Shown here: one piece after another, positions 33,790-45,960 of the stretch
How positions within the stretch are numbered: position 1 is the first letter of the stretch
Layout: each line of letters begins with the position of its first letter
Assembly: GCA_023052935.1 (NCBI GenBank)
Contig: CM041297.1
Coordinates: 46,314,417-46,378,416 of the forward strand
Source: Piezodorus guildinii
Taxonomy: Eukaryota > Arthropoda > Insecta > Hemiptera > Pentatomidae
Direction: 5' to 3'
DNA: 64,000 bases
Made by a program: the position numbers and the translations under genes
Notes under the pieces: generated by a model
The model's database searches: none
Seen by the model: only the letters and a program-made list of their open reading frames with translations
Told to the model about the DNA's origin: nothing

Positions 33790-35160
33790 TGCACAAATAA
33801 TAAATTTTACATTTTGTTTTTTCGAATTTCAAATATTTATTCAAAGTAAATTTCGACTGCATAAAAAGTTAAAATCGTCATTATAAATTTAACGACTGCA
33901 AAACCGTTATCTACAAAGCTATTTCTCGCCCTTGAACATGGCAGTGACACTACTCAAGAGCCTTATCGTCTCTTCAATAACATGCCGCTTTGAAATGCGC
34001 ACGAATGAAAAGCGATGAAAAAAACACAAAAACAAACGAGGATATATAAAAATAAGGAACCGATTGTTGACAATGAATGTTAATTAATTTTTTTTCAATT
34101 GAAGGAAACAAAAAAAACATCGACCGATCATTAATTTTCTTCTTGATGCTAGTTAAAAATAAATTAATTAAACTCTAAAAAATAAAATATATAAGACAAA
34201 AATAAAGCTACATAATTTTAGTGCACAGCCTTTTGTTATAATCCATGCTAAATCAACAGATCTGGAACGTATCAGAAATGAAAGCATTTTTTGCGCACGT
34301 GTAATATAATTAGAAAGGAGGAAAAACGAAACAAATTTTAGGTTTTTTTTTTCATTTTTATGTTTCATTTTTGACTTATAATTCAAAGACTAAAAAAAAA
34401 AACAATTTTTTATTTTTATACAAGTTTTGAAACATTTAAAAACTGGTACATCGAGCATGATAAAAGCTCCAGCCAAATATAAATACCTCCTTGTCTATTA
34501 AAAAATTGATAAAGATTGGTGACAATGAATTCGAATAAGTGTAAGAGCATATAATAGTACTTTTAATTCTGGAATTCTAAGAAACAACTGAAATAATTAT
34601 GATGACATAGATAAAGGTAGAATGTCATGAAGACGGCGAGGCCTACTCCACGAAACGTCGAATGAAATTTGTACAATAGTTTATAATAAATAATGACAAT
34701 GGGGGAAAAAATCTTTATTTAAATATAATAGAGTCATTATGGTATTCTAAGTAAATCCAAAAAGTCATGGGATGAATCTGTTTAAAATCTTAAATCTTAA
34801 ATTAATTAACTATTAATAGTCAAATACTTTTTAATTATTTAACAAATACATCAGGTTTATTATCTTTTATTAAAACTAAATTAAAAAAAAAATAAAAATA
34901 AATAAAACTTCCTTCAGAGACTACGACCTCCTCAAAAATGATCTTTATAAATTATTATTTCAATATTAGCATTTGCTTCAAACGCCTTTAAGAAATCCAG
35001 TTCCAGAGAACTCGTAGGGAAATTTCCTTTATAATACTTCTATTTTTCAACTGAAGAATTTCACTTCCAAATGAGAGACCCGTTCGATAATTGCGTTCAT
35101 AGCATGGCTTATAAAATCACTTATTCATAAAGTCAGTCTATCTATTGACTTCTCAAGTCA
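33790..35160. other. Intergenic, AT-rich
   Basis: No genes recognised. 34630-34700 has a faint resemblance to a Penelope 3' end (CGAAACGTCG) without a proper core. Confidence 0.4.
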
Positions 35161-35300
35161 ATGCTCAACCTACTTTGTATAAATGATCAAGTCTTAACGT
35201 TGCAGAGAACCGCTTCATTTATTTATCTCCCTTTCTTTAGAAATTTAAATTTTCGTATTAATTTATTTGTAAAGTACATTAGATTTTTAGTAATAAAAAA

Positions 35301-35480
35301 GATGGTGGAAAGAAAGAAATCAACACCTGAGCCGCATTCTCACCACGCCTGCTCCGCTCCAGGCTCGCCACACCACTCTACTGATTTACGATCCCTTTGC
35401 GAGAGGCCAAAGAGGCGAGAGCAATATCCAGGTTGGCACACCTGCTGCGCCCAGGGGAGGCTAATGATCCATGGAACCTG
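35301..35480 (+). CDS. Unassigned GC-rich open segment
   Basis: An open stretch within the frame 35161-35481 turns GC-rich at about 35300: MVERKKSTPEPHSHHACSAP, then HHSTDLRSLCERPKRREQY, ending MIHGT. It has several Cys and His without an obvious zinc-finger spacing. The composition stands out from the flanks, as an exon would, but I see no splice sites and no known family. Confidence 0.2.
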
Positions 35481-35659
35481 AATAATCTACGAAGCCTTAG
35501 AAGGATTGAATATTTCAGCAACCGATAGTGGCGAACCTGTCTTCATCTCGTCTTAGAGTTTGGCCAGGCTCTAGGTACATCTAGATGAGCAAGTTGATGG
35601 AATTAATAAATTTAATTTACGGTTAGCGGAAAAAAAACTCTTTTCATTTTTAAATAAAG

Positions 35660-36205
35660 GATTTTTTTTTCCTTCTTCTTCTTGGCATTGGAGCTCTCCA
35701 TACAGCCAGTATCAGCACATCATTACTAAATATTTATAGCATGAGTAGTTATTTTTAGTTTCTTCCTATATATTTTTTTTAATAGAGTTAAGGAACTGTG
35801 TCACTTCCAATTTCTTCAGATTTTCTTGTAGTCAGTAATTGTCCATATATATTTACTTTATTATAGGTATTTAAAAATTCCAGAAATTTCTTTCTCTGGG
35901 TCTCATACGCTGGGCACTCCAGAATTATATGCTGCAGAGTCTCATTTCTATTGCAATTGTCACATTTGGACGAGGTGAGGACCCCGATGCGGTGCAGGTA
36001 CACATTGCACACACCGTGGTTTGTTCTTAGTCGGGAGAAATTTTTGACAATGTCTTTGGGTAGGTTCATCTCATAAAACCAAGGCTTGTCCTGGATACTT
36101 GTTATGTTGGATTTATAAAATCTTCCTTTATTTGACTCTCCATAAAATACTGACCACTTCTATAATAAATCTTTCTTGACCATACGGAAATAGTCAGAGT
36201 ACGGC
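35660..36205 (-). pseudogene. LINE RNase H C-terminal fragment
   Basis: On the minus strand the frame 36069-35788 reads FSRLRTNHGVCNVYLHRIG, then CDNCNRNETLQHIILECPAY. That is the conserved tail after RNase H in Jockey/I LINEs (R-L-R-x-x-H-x-x-x-x-x-L, then a C-x2-C...H...C zinc ligand set). Upstream in the same frame, to about 36200, FRMVKKDLL*KWSVFYGES and SIQDKPWFYEMNLPKDIV are legible with one stop. The RNase H catalytic residues are not in the fragment. The downstream end is a 3' non-coding stretch ending near 35660 without a clear tail or TSD. Confidence 0.8.
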
Positions 36206-36296
36206 AGTCGAGAATAAAGGATAATACATACCAAAAACTGTTCTATGGTTAAAATAACTGAACATTATGTCCATCCATATTCTGGACAACAGTTTA

Positions 36297-36640
36297 ATAA
36301 TAATAATAATAGGCCTACCGAACCCGGAGTTTGAAGTTGATACCACCAAATTCCACCTACACAGTCCCGTCCTATGTTCACCGTTCAAGTCTAAGCCGCC
36401 GAAATCAGCCTTAACGCAATGCTCTTATCGACGCTTCAGCCTACCTTTCGGACGCCTACCAGTCGGATCAGCGAATACCAATTTTCTCGGAATCCGTTCC
36501 TCACCGAGCCCAACAACTTTACACGCCCTTTGACTCTCCGTGATGCCTATACCAAGTATATTCACAGGGTACAAGCTCCGCAATTCCGCGTTTTGCAATC
36601 TTCTAAACTCCTAAACTCCCAACAGAGAAGAGTTTAAAGG
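36297..36640 (-). pseudogene. LINE C-terminal tail, family shared with 53252
   Basis: The minus-strand peptide EFRRLQNAELRSLYPVNI, then GLGEERIPRKLVFADPTGRR and PKGRLKRR, matches the copy at 53262-53644 (EFRRLHNAESRNLYPVNI ... FADPTGRRPKGRPKRR). The copy here is frame-broken. The 3' end is the same AGGCCTA(TTA)n microsatellite. It belongs to the C-terminal part of an ORF2 whose RT has been lost. Confidence 0.8.
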
Positions 36641-36825
36641 TAATATAAGCCTAGACAACTGGTATCACAAAGAAATCCCGTGTCTTAAGAAAAAGAAATT
36701 GACAGTTTTTTCTAGAATATTAGGAAGGCATAGATACAATTAATTCCCGAATTCCGGTTTGGTGGATAAGAGCTGTAACTTAATCTTATGAAGGGGGTTT
36801 GTTTTATCCATTCTCAATATATGAG

Positions 36826-36990
36826 AAGTTGATTTCCAAAAGGTACTTAATGACATTTTTTACGAAACGTATTTTAACATATTTGTATAGTCATCATTTA
36901 GTTTTATCTAAGTCTTCTACTGATTTTAACTCTCGAGTCCTTAAAAAACGGAACGAACAGTGAAAGTGGCTTTATCCCTCCTATCTTCAC
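36826..36990. mobile_element. MITE fragment, same family as 4907
   Basis: GTTGATTTCCAAAAGGTACT, TTTTTTACGAAA and TCATCATTTAGTTTTATCTA match the right half of the MITE at 4907-5308. The other end is missing. Confidence 0.75.
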
Positions 36991-37685
36991 AAGTACTCGC
37001 TGGCTAACTTTAACAAGTTATCCGATCCCACCGCCCATAATACATCTTAGATCTCTCACCATTATAATCCTCAATCCATTTCCGCAACACTCGCCCTTCT
37101 GACTTGTATATGCAGCTTTCGACAGATCTTTCATTATCGGATCCTCAGAATCGGTTATACTCTCATATGGAGAGAAGGAGAGAAAATACTTAATTTATTA
37201 AGTGGTGCTGCTCAACTATATTAGGATGCTCAGAACATAGCATGCTAAAACTTTATCAGAAATATATTTTTTTAATAATTATAATATTAAGAATAGTATT
37301 ATTAAAAGTTTTATACATTTTTTTTGTACATATAAAAAACTCTCTTAAAATAAAAACAATAAAAGATTTCTTCTCATATCCGCAATTCTAATAACGTCGC
37401 AACCTTTAATTTTTTTTTTCTATTACTTCATATCAATTAAATTTTCATAGAACCAGACTAAATTCAGTTTTCAATGCGAAACGTGTAAGTAGAATAACAA
37501 ATTCATAAAAGTGTTAAGTCTTTAGGCCTTTTTTTTTTTTTTTTTAAATTAGATTAAGGATAGTTGATTTCTTTTCTTAAGCACAGCCCTGTGCTGTTTT
37601 TTTTTTTCCTATTCTTCATTTTTTTTTTCCAACCATGAGGATTGAATGTACATTTAGTAGTAGTAATACCTATTATTCCATTATA
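36991..37685. other. Unassigned
   Basis: 37000-37165 has moderate GC; beyond that AT-rich with T runs near 37530 and 37600. Confidence 0.35.
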
Positions 37686-37688
37686 TTT

Positions 37689-38460
37689 TTACTTTCACTT
37701 ACTATATGTAGTAAGGGGAATTATTGCGATCGTGAAAATTTTCGAATTCCAGTTTTCAACGGAAATACACTTTTTAGGGTCCCCTGAGTCCAAATGACCA
37801 AGTCCCGCAAAAAGGTCTGTGTGTGTGTGTGTGGTAACTCCCGGGCGGAAACGGTAAGTCCTATGAAACTAAAATTTCATATTAAAGACAACTATACGCC
37901 CGAGACGTGACAAAACTTTTTTCATCAAAATGAGCCTACCAGAAGAGGCAGTTTATACCATGCATTTTGCATCTTTTTTCGATTTTCTCAAAAACGGTTC
38001 CGACGATTTTGATTAAACTCGCTATATCGATGTAAAATTTAATGGGCTTTAATATCATGTAGGTTTTATTTAGATGAAAATGGTCTGACAGGGCTTAAAT
38101 GCCGATATTTTAAATTTTCTTCCCCTAAAGTACCTTTAATTTTGTAGATTCAATAATAATAACTAGATTATCTTGTTAACGCTGATGAAAAACTGGTAAA
38201 TATATAAATTGAATAAGTTACAAATTCACAAGCTTTTAAAAGTTATTGGAGAGTGATGAAAAGAAGATAAAACTTACTGATTATTTAAGATAATAATATA
38301 ATTGATTTTTTAATAAAACACATGTTTCTATAGAAATTCAATTTGATTAATTCCTTTATAATTTCACGTATTTTTATCTCTAACTGTATTTGAAAATTCT
38401 TTCATTGATTTTAAAAATGGAGGTAAGTGAAAGTCGTGTGTTGCCCGCACCAGATTTTTC
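37689..38460 (+). mobile_element. R1 copy, uninterrupted reference
   Basis: Runs from TTTTTACTTTCACTTACTAT to GTAAGTGAAAGTCGTGTGTT-GCCCGCACCAGATTTTT, about 770 bp, with no nested insert. It therefore shows the family layout: subterminal inverted ACTTTCACTTAC / GTAAGTGAAAGT, a (GT)n block, and a conserved middle. Internal frames are short. Confidence 0.88.
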
Positions 38461-39956
38461 TTTTGCTATTTGTCTTTTTATTTTTACATATTACTTTTCA
38501 CTCAGTTTGTTATCCTTACTCTAAGCTCTAAGATCTTATTATCTTAAAAATATTAAGTCGGACCAAGTATTAAATAAAGTTTATCGGATTGATTATTTCT
38601 CACTCGGATTACTTGTAGGATTATTGATTAACTATTAATTAATTAATTGACAAAAAGCTTTTAATATGAAAAAATAGTGAAGTTCCGTACCAAGGAAACT
38701 AATATGTAACGATCGTACAACGATGGTATCTGGAACGCCTAATCACGTGTCCACTTAATAGAAGCTGTTAGTCTTATTAGGACAGTCGCTAGGCCTTGAA
38801 GACGATCCAAGGATGATAAAACCGTTTAATTATCTGCTGCGGACGAACTTAAACCCGGGGAGAAAATTAGGAGTTCAGTGTCTTACTCAGTAAGTTACTC
38901 CAATCTTTAAGTTAAAGGTATCCGACAGCTGTTCTTCAATATCTGCCTTTTTTAAGTAAAACTAGTAAAGCCTTAAATCATTTACTTTTACCAATATATC
39001 GATGCATTTGATAAAACCTTCAATCAATAATCAAACACCGACTAACTATAACAGTTCCCACCTCAAACATCACCAACTACACCATCCTAATAGAACTTAA
39101 ACTACACTAACGTTAGTTATCTAATCGGAGCTTAGAGCTAAACATTGATCAACAGAACAAAACTAATTAAACAAGGATGAGAGTAGCGTGAGGAATACAA
39201 CAATTGCTCAAGGAGAAACTTGCCTGAGACTATTATCAAAGGTTCATCATGGTATCAAGGATTAGTTCCTGGCAGTTTGTTTCAGGATTCGTAAGCCTTC
39301 TCAAAGATACAATCGCGCTTATTAAGACCGATCTACATGTACTAGATACAAAACGAATTGCTTAATACTAAGTCATTATTCTTAGTAATGAATTTTTTTT
39401 GTAAAATGCCTGATATCTACACAAAAAATTGAAATCCATTGATTTTAAGAACCGAGGAACTGAATCATGGCATTTGGAATATTATACTCGTAAAATAGCC
39501 TGAAAGATGTAAAAAGTATAATATTACTTTATTATAATTTTTATTTTTTTGGCCCATACAAATAGAACTGGCTACTACGGCACAATATATCATTATATAG
39601 ACAGGTGTATACCAATATTAACTCCATGACAAGATGCCCACAATAAAAGCATCACGTTTGATTTATAATGGATTAAAAAAATGCATATTGTACTGTTCTG
39701 AGAGCATGTTCTACCTAAATATTTTTACATAAACACATTCATACAAGTTAGCCTAGTTTGAAACCAAAAGAAACAATAAATCAGCAATCTAGAAAATATT
39801 TGGTTGTTGGGAGAGTTAAGGAATTTGGACAAGCTTCAGATGAAACGATGATATAATAGATAACTATGCATGATGGTGACTTGTGATGACAAATGACTGA
39901 AATTGACCTAAAATGTATAAGAAAAATAATAAATAATATTAAATATATGAAAAAAA
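38461..39956. other. Intergenic, unassigned
   Basis: 38690-38960 and 39050-39330 are moderately GC-rich unique sequence without domains. No element ends seen. Confidence 0.4.
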
Positions 39957-40026
39957 AATCTGGTGCTGGCAAAACACGACTTTCACTTGCCTTCGTTGCT
40001 AAAATGTTTGTTTTAAAAATAATATT

Positions 40027-40275
40027 TTTTTTTTTTCTGGTAGGCTCTTGGCCGCGTGATGTAATCTCCTAGGAGATTGTACTCACCACGCATCTCGATG
40101 AAATTTTATGGGGTAGGGTCATCGCTACCTACGCCTATTTTTGTGATTTACCACCAGTAGGCTGACGGATCTCACATACCCGAGGGAGATGCTCTGAGTT
40201 CGACTGGGATTCGAACTAACAACCATTGGCGCGTGAGACTAGCACGCTAGCCACTCATCTACGGGCTTCCCTATG
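40027..40275 (-). mobile_element. SINE-C copy 2
   Basis: Reverse complement with B box (GGGATTCGAACTAACA) and head (GCTAGCCACTCATCTACGGG), and a T run at the left as tail. It is inserted in R1; the TSD is not clear. Confidence 0.85.
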
Positions 40276-41047
40276 GTCAATTTAAGGATTTTAAATTGAG
40301 TTAGAGATGAAATATATAGGTAAGTGAAATTAAAAAGGTTAAATAATTATTTATTTTAATATATGTATTTCCTATTTGGCGGAATCTCTCTCTATCTTGT
40401 TTCTTCTTTAAGATTGTCTTCGGGATTGATGCGGTATGCTGTGTACTGTAGCAACTCAGCGAAGTTGAGCAGCAGATCCAAATTGGAATTTCCTCCTCCT
40501 TTCCTCCTAGTTTCGATAGAAACACGTGTTTTTTTTAAAAAATCGATTATATTATTATTATCTGCAATAATCAGTTAGTTTCATCGGTTTACCATCTGTC
40601 TCCATTAAATTTGATAATTTTGAGTATAATATAATATGTCTTCCAAAATCTTTAACTTTCCAATTATATTAAAGCTCTTGTGCTGGAAAACGCAAAAAAA
40701 TCATAAAAAAAACTTTTGTTGCTCTTAAGTTGGATATAGAATTCGTTGAACATACTTAGCAGTTTTTTAGCATTGCAAAAAGCTGATATGGTTAATTATT
40801 TTAGATCTACAATTTTTTTTTTTTCTAAGCCATATTGGAGTTGGGGGTTGGAAATCGGAAATAGAGGAAGGAATTTGGGATCTCTTTTTCTGCATTACAT
40901 GCATTATAAGAGGGGAGAGAGGATACAAAAATTTTCGGTATATGGGAGCGAATAGGAGTCACGTTTAGTGATGGGGCTCACTAGTCTTTCTGAGTCAGTT
41001 AGTCAATTTATGGTTTCTCAGTCTAGTCTGAGGGTCCGTACATAGTT

Positions 41048-41312
41048 GTGTCAGTGCTGTGGCCGTCCTGTCGGAGTCAGTGTGTTAAACAGTGGGTTCG
41101 TACAGTACCGGAGACTATCAAAGAATTTGATATGTCTCCGGGAGATGAACTCTGTCACGGTCGGAAGTTCGAAGGTGTCGTGTATTTGGTCTGTCTTCGT
41201 CCTCTGTAGAGAAGTATGCCTCACTATTCGTCTCAGCACTCCATTTTGAAACTGCTGGAGCTTTTTTGCTATGGTTGGTGATATATTAGTTAGCATCGGT
41301 GCTCCGTATAGG
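41048..41312 (-). pseudogene. LINE RT C-terminal fragment nested in R1
   Basis: The minus frame reads ILYGAPMLTNISPTIAKKLQ, QFQNGVLRRIVRHTSLQRTK, then TVTEFISRRHIKFFDSL and PLFNTLTPTGRPQH. This is the thumb/linker region of a Jockey-like RT (Y-G-A-P-x-L and Q-N-x-V-L-R-x-I). Catalytic motifs are absent and the 3' tail is not evident, so both ends are probably truncated. The left boundary is uncertain, somewhere between 40735 and 41048. Confidence 0.75.
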
Positions 41313-42049
41313 ATTCAAGCCTTGCCAGACTATTTTAACGAGAATAAAACCTATATTATATTAAAACACATAAAATTTTACATCAATACGGGAAGTTTAA
41401 TCAAAATCGCTAGAGAAAATCATAAAAAAGTGCAAAACGCATGGTATAAAGAAGTACTTAGGTAAGTTGATTTTATTGGAAAGGTTGCTGTGACATCTCG
41501 GGCGTATAGTTGTCTTAAATATGAAATTTAAGTAGTTTCTTACGAATTTTAGTTTACGTGCTACACTTAAAAAAAAAAACACACACACACATACACACAT
41601 AGACCTTTTTCCGTGATTGGTTATTTGGCCTTAAGGGGCCCTAAAACGTGTATTTTCGTTGAAAACTGGAATTAAAAAATTTTCACGATACCAATACTTT
41701 CCCTTACAATATATGTTTCATATATAAGTAAATGAAAGCAAAAATAGTGAATATTAAGTTGCTATTGGATAAAATAGAGGGAGCGGCTTGGTCTATTGGA
41801 TTGAGTATTATACTTTTTTTCTCAGAAATAAAAGAATTAGAAACCCGTCTGAGGCAGTAAAACTATTTATGCTGTTATTTTAGACGTGGGGCGCACTTGC
41901 GGTAGTGGAATCTTCCTAGGATACCAAAAATTAAGCAAAAAAACAGGTGACTTAGTGTTAGATCAGCCTTATCAGCTCCTTGCACCCCTATTACCAGAAC
42001 CTAAACTGAACATCTTTATAGATTTTAGGTTAAAATAATCTTATTGATA

Positions 42050-42225
42050 TGTATCTCTTTTGTTACCATATTGATATGTATCTATTTTGATGTGATGTTT
42101 GTAGCCCTGATGATGGCTCACAAGTAAGATCCGAAACGTCGGGAAGATAAAAATGTTCAAATAACGACTGATTCCCGATTATTTCTACCTACGATAACTT
42201 CAACAGTCGACTATACATCCTCTTT
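42050..42225 (+). mobile_element. Penelope-type 3' end, single copy
   Basis: After the hammerhead core the sequence GACTGATTCCCGATTATTTC and CAGTCGACTATACATCC matches the right tail of the dimer at 59318 (GACTGATTCCTGACTATTCC, CAGTCGACTATACACCC). No Penelope RT or GIY-YIG coding sequence was seen upstream. Confidence 0.75.
42104..42142 (+). ncRNA. Hammerhead core, weak stem II
   Basis: CTGATGA at 42107-42113, GAAAC at 42133-42137, followed by a GTC triplet and GGG. The stem II arms (GGCTC / GATCC) no longer pair fully, so it is probably inactive. Confidence 0.5.
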
Positions 42226-42879
42226 ATGGATTGTAGAAGTACAGGCATGTTTTTTTTTTATTGCGCACTATATAAATTATCGACGTCATAAAAAGAAAAA
42301 AAAGTTAAATATTAGTTTAAAAAAAATAAGATGATTCAAGATATAGAGATATATCTTGAAGAGAGAACCAAAGGAAGACTGAGTGAAGACGCAGACCTGA
42401 TTAGAAGTTGACAGTTAACGAAGAAGACAGCCATGCCCTAATGAAGATCGTTCGGACGGAGGTCCTCAATGGGGCCTCTGATTGGCTCCTACCGTCCGTC
42501 CTTCGGCTGAGCATCTTGTTAATGTCCTACTTTATCAAGTCCAGGATCAAGAATCGATATGGGCCAACTCATTCAGTCAGCCAAGTCAACTGATCAAGTC
42601 ATCGTTAGATAGACTCGAAACTTATCAATCACTGTTTCCCACACAAATTTTCCATACATCTGAATCGCACTCTAACTGGAATTATATATTGAAGGGTATT
42701 GAGTTTCATTCTTATTTATGACCAACACACTAAGGTGGAATCAAGCAATGAAGAAATGACTGTATTCAGGTATATTATTAGTTAAAAATTAAATTACGCT
42801 AAACAACATGCTGTCCATATAGACTATACCGCACTAGATTATCTTACTAAATTCTTGACTAATAGACTGATTTCTCCAA

Positions 42880-43105
42880 TCTAAATTCCTCTTATTCACA
42901 GAACCTTTTACATAACCAACAAATCGCTACAAAGAGACCTCAACATACCACTCGGGAATGACAAAATTAAGGAAAACTTCAAAATGTCGCATGACTCACT
43001 GCCCATCCAAACTTATTGGTCCAAGTATTGCTTGCCTAAATGCTAACTTAAAAAACCACAGAGGATATTGAAACATCTCAGGAGCATAAATATGTTACTT
43101 TAGTA
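42880..43105 (+). pseudogene. Decayed Jockey-like LINE C-terminus
   Basis: Broken frames spell FYITNKSLQRDLNIPL, then KMSHDSLPIQTYWSKYC and PQRILKHLRSINMLL. They are aligned by eye with the better copy at 14410 (NNSLHKDLNIP ... RRLKRHW). Several stops; no tail or TSD seen. Confidence 0.6.
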
Positions 43106-43569
43106 GTGATATTTCACACCTGAAACGTTTATCATGAATCATATAGCAGCTGTTCGCATTAGAAAAACGCATTCATTATAAACGCCAAAATGTATTTCTA
43201 CAATTCTCGTAAATATTTGATAAATTTTATAAATGACAGTTATAAAATGGTAAACATTACCATTCCTCACCACGAAGCAGTCATCTAAAAACTAGAAGAA
43301 TATCGGAGAATCATACCTAAAAACGTAAGAAGATTAGACCCGGAGAGAACCGAGGACCACCGGAATTGCCTACACTTAGAATGATGAAGACCCAAGTGCA
43401 TTATTCATTAGGGGAGACCTGTGGAGCTGATCTCAATCTCTGGAGGATTTTCGTTCTCAAGGCTAGTGCCCGCGCTATTGTTAATCTTTATTTATTTTGT
43501 ATTTTATCTCATAAATTATACATTTTGGTACCATCTATACATCAAGCTTTTTAAACTAAGACATCAATA

Positions 43570-43847
43570 GGGATCACTTGTAGCTGGATGGCTAGCGTAA
43601 CTTCCTCCAATGCTAAAGGTCACGGATTCAAACTTGCAGGGGGTCCTAGAAGTTTTTAATGGGAGTAAAAAATCTTTAGTTATGCCGTCCCTCGGAGGGA
43701 ACGTTAAAAGGTAGTCCCGAGCCTGGCGATGTCAGGTATATTAAAGATCCCTATCCTGATAAAATCTGGATAGGCAAAATTAAGGACTCCCACTGTAGCA
43801 TCGCCTGATTAGCCACAGTAGCATAAAGTAACATTAAAGATATAAAC
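43570..43847 (+). mobile_element. SINE-B copy, full length, 12-bp TSD
   Basis: AAGACATCAATA at 43558-43569 and 43848-43859. It starts GGGATCACTTGTAGCTGGAT and ends AACATTAAAGATATAAAC. Confidence 0.92.
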
Positions 43848-43869
43848 AAGACATCAATAAATAGGCAAA

Positions 43870-45015
43870 ACATTTGAAACGTGCCACCTCTTATGACAAC
43901 GGAACAAGGAACTGCATAGCGTTAACACAAGAATCCTAACTATTTAAAGAACAAATAGTAGCTATTATATTAAGGATACAACCATAAAATAGGATGGCGA
44001 TTTTTTTCCAGTCTTATGAAAATTAACTTTTAATATATTTCATCAAGAATTAAAACTTAATCAAACTTAATATTATAAGACATTATATCAAGACTAAAAA
44101 TCTCCTAGGAATTCATATCATGATTTTGATTTTAAAAATAGTAATAAAAAAAATGATCCTAATAAACTGTGGCGAAGTGAAAACGATGTAATGCTTCATT
44201 AAGTAAAAAGTAAAACCAAAAAAGAAAAAAAATGCAGCCACAAACCACGTTAAGTAATTTATGGCGTGAGATTACAATTGTTTTCCTATCAACAATGTAC
44301 CTGAATTTGAAAACAAGAAATACAGTTGTTAGAAAATGTGGTATCGTTTAATAATAACTTCTAGTTATAATTAATTAAATTGATAACCACGACAATAGTC
44401 AATAATTATAGTTTATGTAGTTTTGTAATTACAATTAAAACTATTTTAATTAGAAACAGCAGATGCCTCCTCAACTACTTTTTATAAGTACAGCAATTGA
44501 AGTTGTAAACCACAATCATTTCATCGTAATTGAAAAAAAGTAGTTTCGTTCCGTCAACTCCTAACTAGTCTGAACTACTTTCCCAACTACTCAAGTTTAG
44601 TTGAACTGTTGTTCGTCCAACAATGTTAAGGTTAAATGTATAGCAGGTTTGACCGTACTACAGTCACACCATGGCTTTTACATTTGGCGCAAATATTTTC
44701 TCCGCATAGGAAAGTTTCGATCGATAACTTAACAATATATCCCATTGATTACAAAGGCTACTGATCTAAGGACCTGTTTACGGACCCGGTAGAAGACTAT
44801 TCCTACGTCAGAGAGAACAGCGATCTATTTGCGGTCTCTTAGTATCGTCTGGTTCTAAATATAGTTGGGCCTCAAGCCGGATGAGGGCGGGTCTAACAGC
44901 TGTTTCAAAATCGAACCCACGTTACGATCTGCGATGGAATGTTTCTAGGGCCGAAGATCAATGAAGGACGGAATGGATAACAGACATATTAATTAATTTA
45001 GGAGTTTTATATTAA
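43870..45015. other. Intergenic, unassigned
   Basis: AT-rich to 44450, then moderate-GC unique sequence at 44640-44990 without a frame of interest. Confidence 0.4.
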
Positions 45016-45020
45016 AGCTG

Positions 45021-45785
45021 AAAGGGTGTAGCCGGGTAAGTTTAGTAAATCTACCCCTGAGGCTATTTTTACTCTAAGTTGGGGGATCAGTTTGGTGTCA
45101 TATAAAAATAATTTACCTAAAATTTTAACTTTTTATTTCAAATGGTTTTCGAAATGTTTTGAAAAACTTCTTTTTTTGAGTTATTTTTTTATAGTAAAAT
45201 TTGAAATAAATTAATGATGATTTTTTTCCAAATTTCCGGAGTCAAATACATGAAAAAATTATTCTTAAAAAAACAAACGATTTTAGGGGAAGAAAAAAAA
45301 TCGGAATATATATATTTCTAACCTTTTCGAAAGGTGTCAATCACCGATTTTTTTTTAAATGTCTTTTATACTCCTCTATACAAAGGATTTTTTTTTTCAA
45401 TTTTTTTGAAGTGGTGCAACAGTAAGAAAAAAATTAAAAACTCATTTTCATAACGAGCGCCAGTTAAAAATATATATATTTTCCAATTTTTTTACTTCCT
45501 CTAAAAATCGGGCTTTATGTTAAAGAATCATGATCATATCACTTTTTCAAGTTTTTGAGTCCCAAGAATCTGAAAAAAATCATCATTAATTGATTTCAAA
45601 TTTTACTTTAAAAAAAGAATAAAATCGAAAATAGATTTTTTTTAAGCATTTAAAACCGTTTGAATTAAAAAGATGAAAAATTTAGGTAAATTATCTTTAT
45701 TTGACACCAAACTGATCCCCCAAGTTTGAGTAAAAAAAGCCACTGGGGCAGAATTACCATACTTACCAGGGCTATACCTTTTATT
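45021..45785. mobile_element. Foldback element, ~370-bp arms
   Basis: The left end AAAGGGTGTAGCCGGGTAAG and following bases pairs with the right end: 45021-45150 against the complement of about 45640-45785. Both ends share GGGGGATCAGTTTGGTGTCA. Pairing continues inward (TTAATGATGATTTTTTTCC at 45213 against AAAAAAATCATCATTAA near 45573), so nearly the whole element can form one hairpin. No frame longer than 89 codons, no TSD recognised. Confidence 0.85.
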
Positions 45786-45919
45786 CAGGAATAAGATTAG
45801 GTGGAACAATCGAGGATAAAAATGGATAATAGAGAAATAGTGAGCCGAAAAGGCACATAGCCAAAGAGGAGGCCAGAAACAAAACACACAGTGAAGTATG
45901 ATAGTTTTCAATGCGACAG

Positions 45920-45960
45920 GAACTTTTTCAGTCCATATTGTAAGCCTTCATCAGGCAGAT
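45920..45960 (-). ncRNA. Decayed hammerhead core
   Basis: Minus strand: CTGATGA (45954-45948), a remnant stem II and GAAA (45929-45926). The surrounding Penelope tail is not recognisable. Confidence 0.35.

Larger units (their letters stand above)
39957..41760 (-). mobile_element. R1 copy with nested SINE-C and LINE piece
   Basis: The reverse R1 terminus (TCTGGTGCTGGCAAAACACG) lies at 39958. The body resumes after the SINE-C at about 40285 and again after the LINE piece at 41313 (TTGCCAGACTATTTTAACG). The other end, TATATAAGTAAATGAAAGC, is near 41740. Confidence 0.75.

Noticed and set aside
34630..34670. Possible hammerhead (CATGAAG ... CGAAACGTCG)
   Set aside because: CTGATGA is not intact and stem II does not pair; at best a relic.
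45642..45911. 89-codon minus-strand frame, Phe/Leu-rich
   Set aside because: Lies across an arm of the foldback element and its flank; composition is that of AT-rich DNA.
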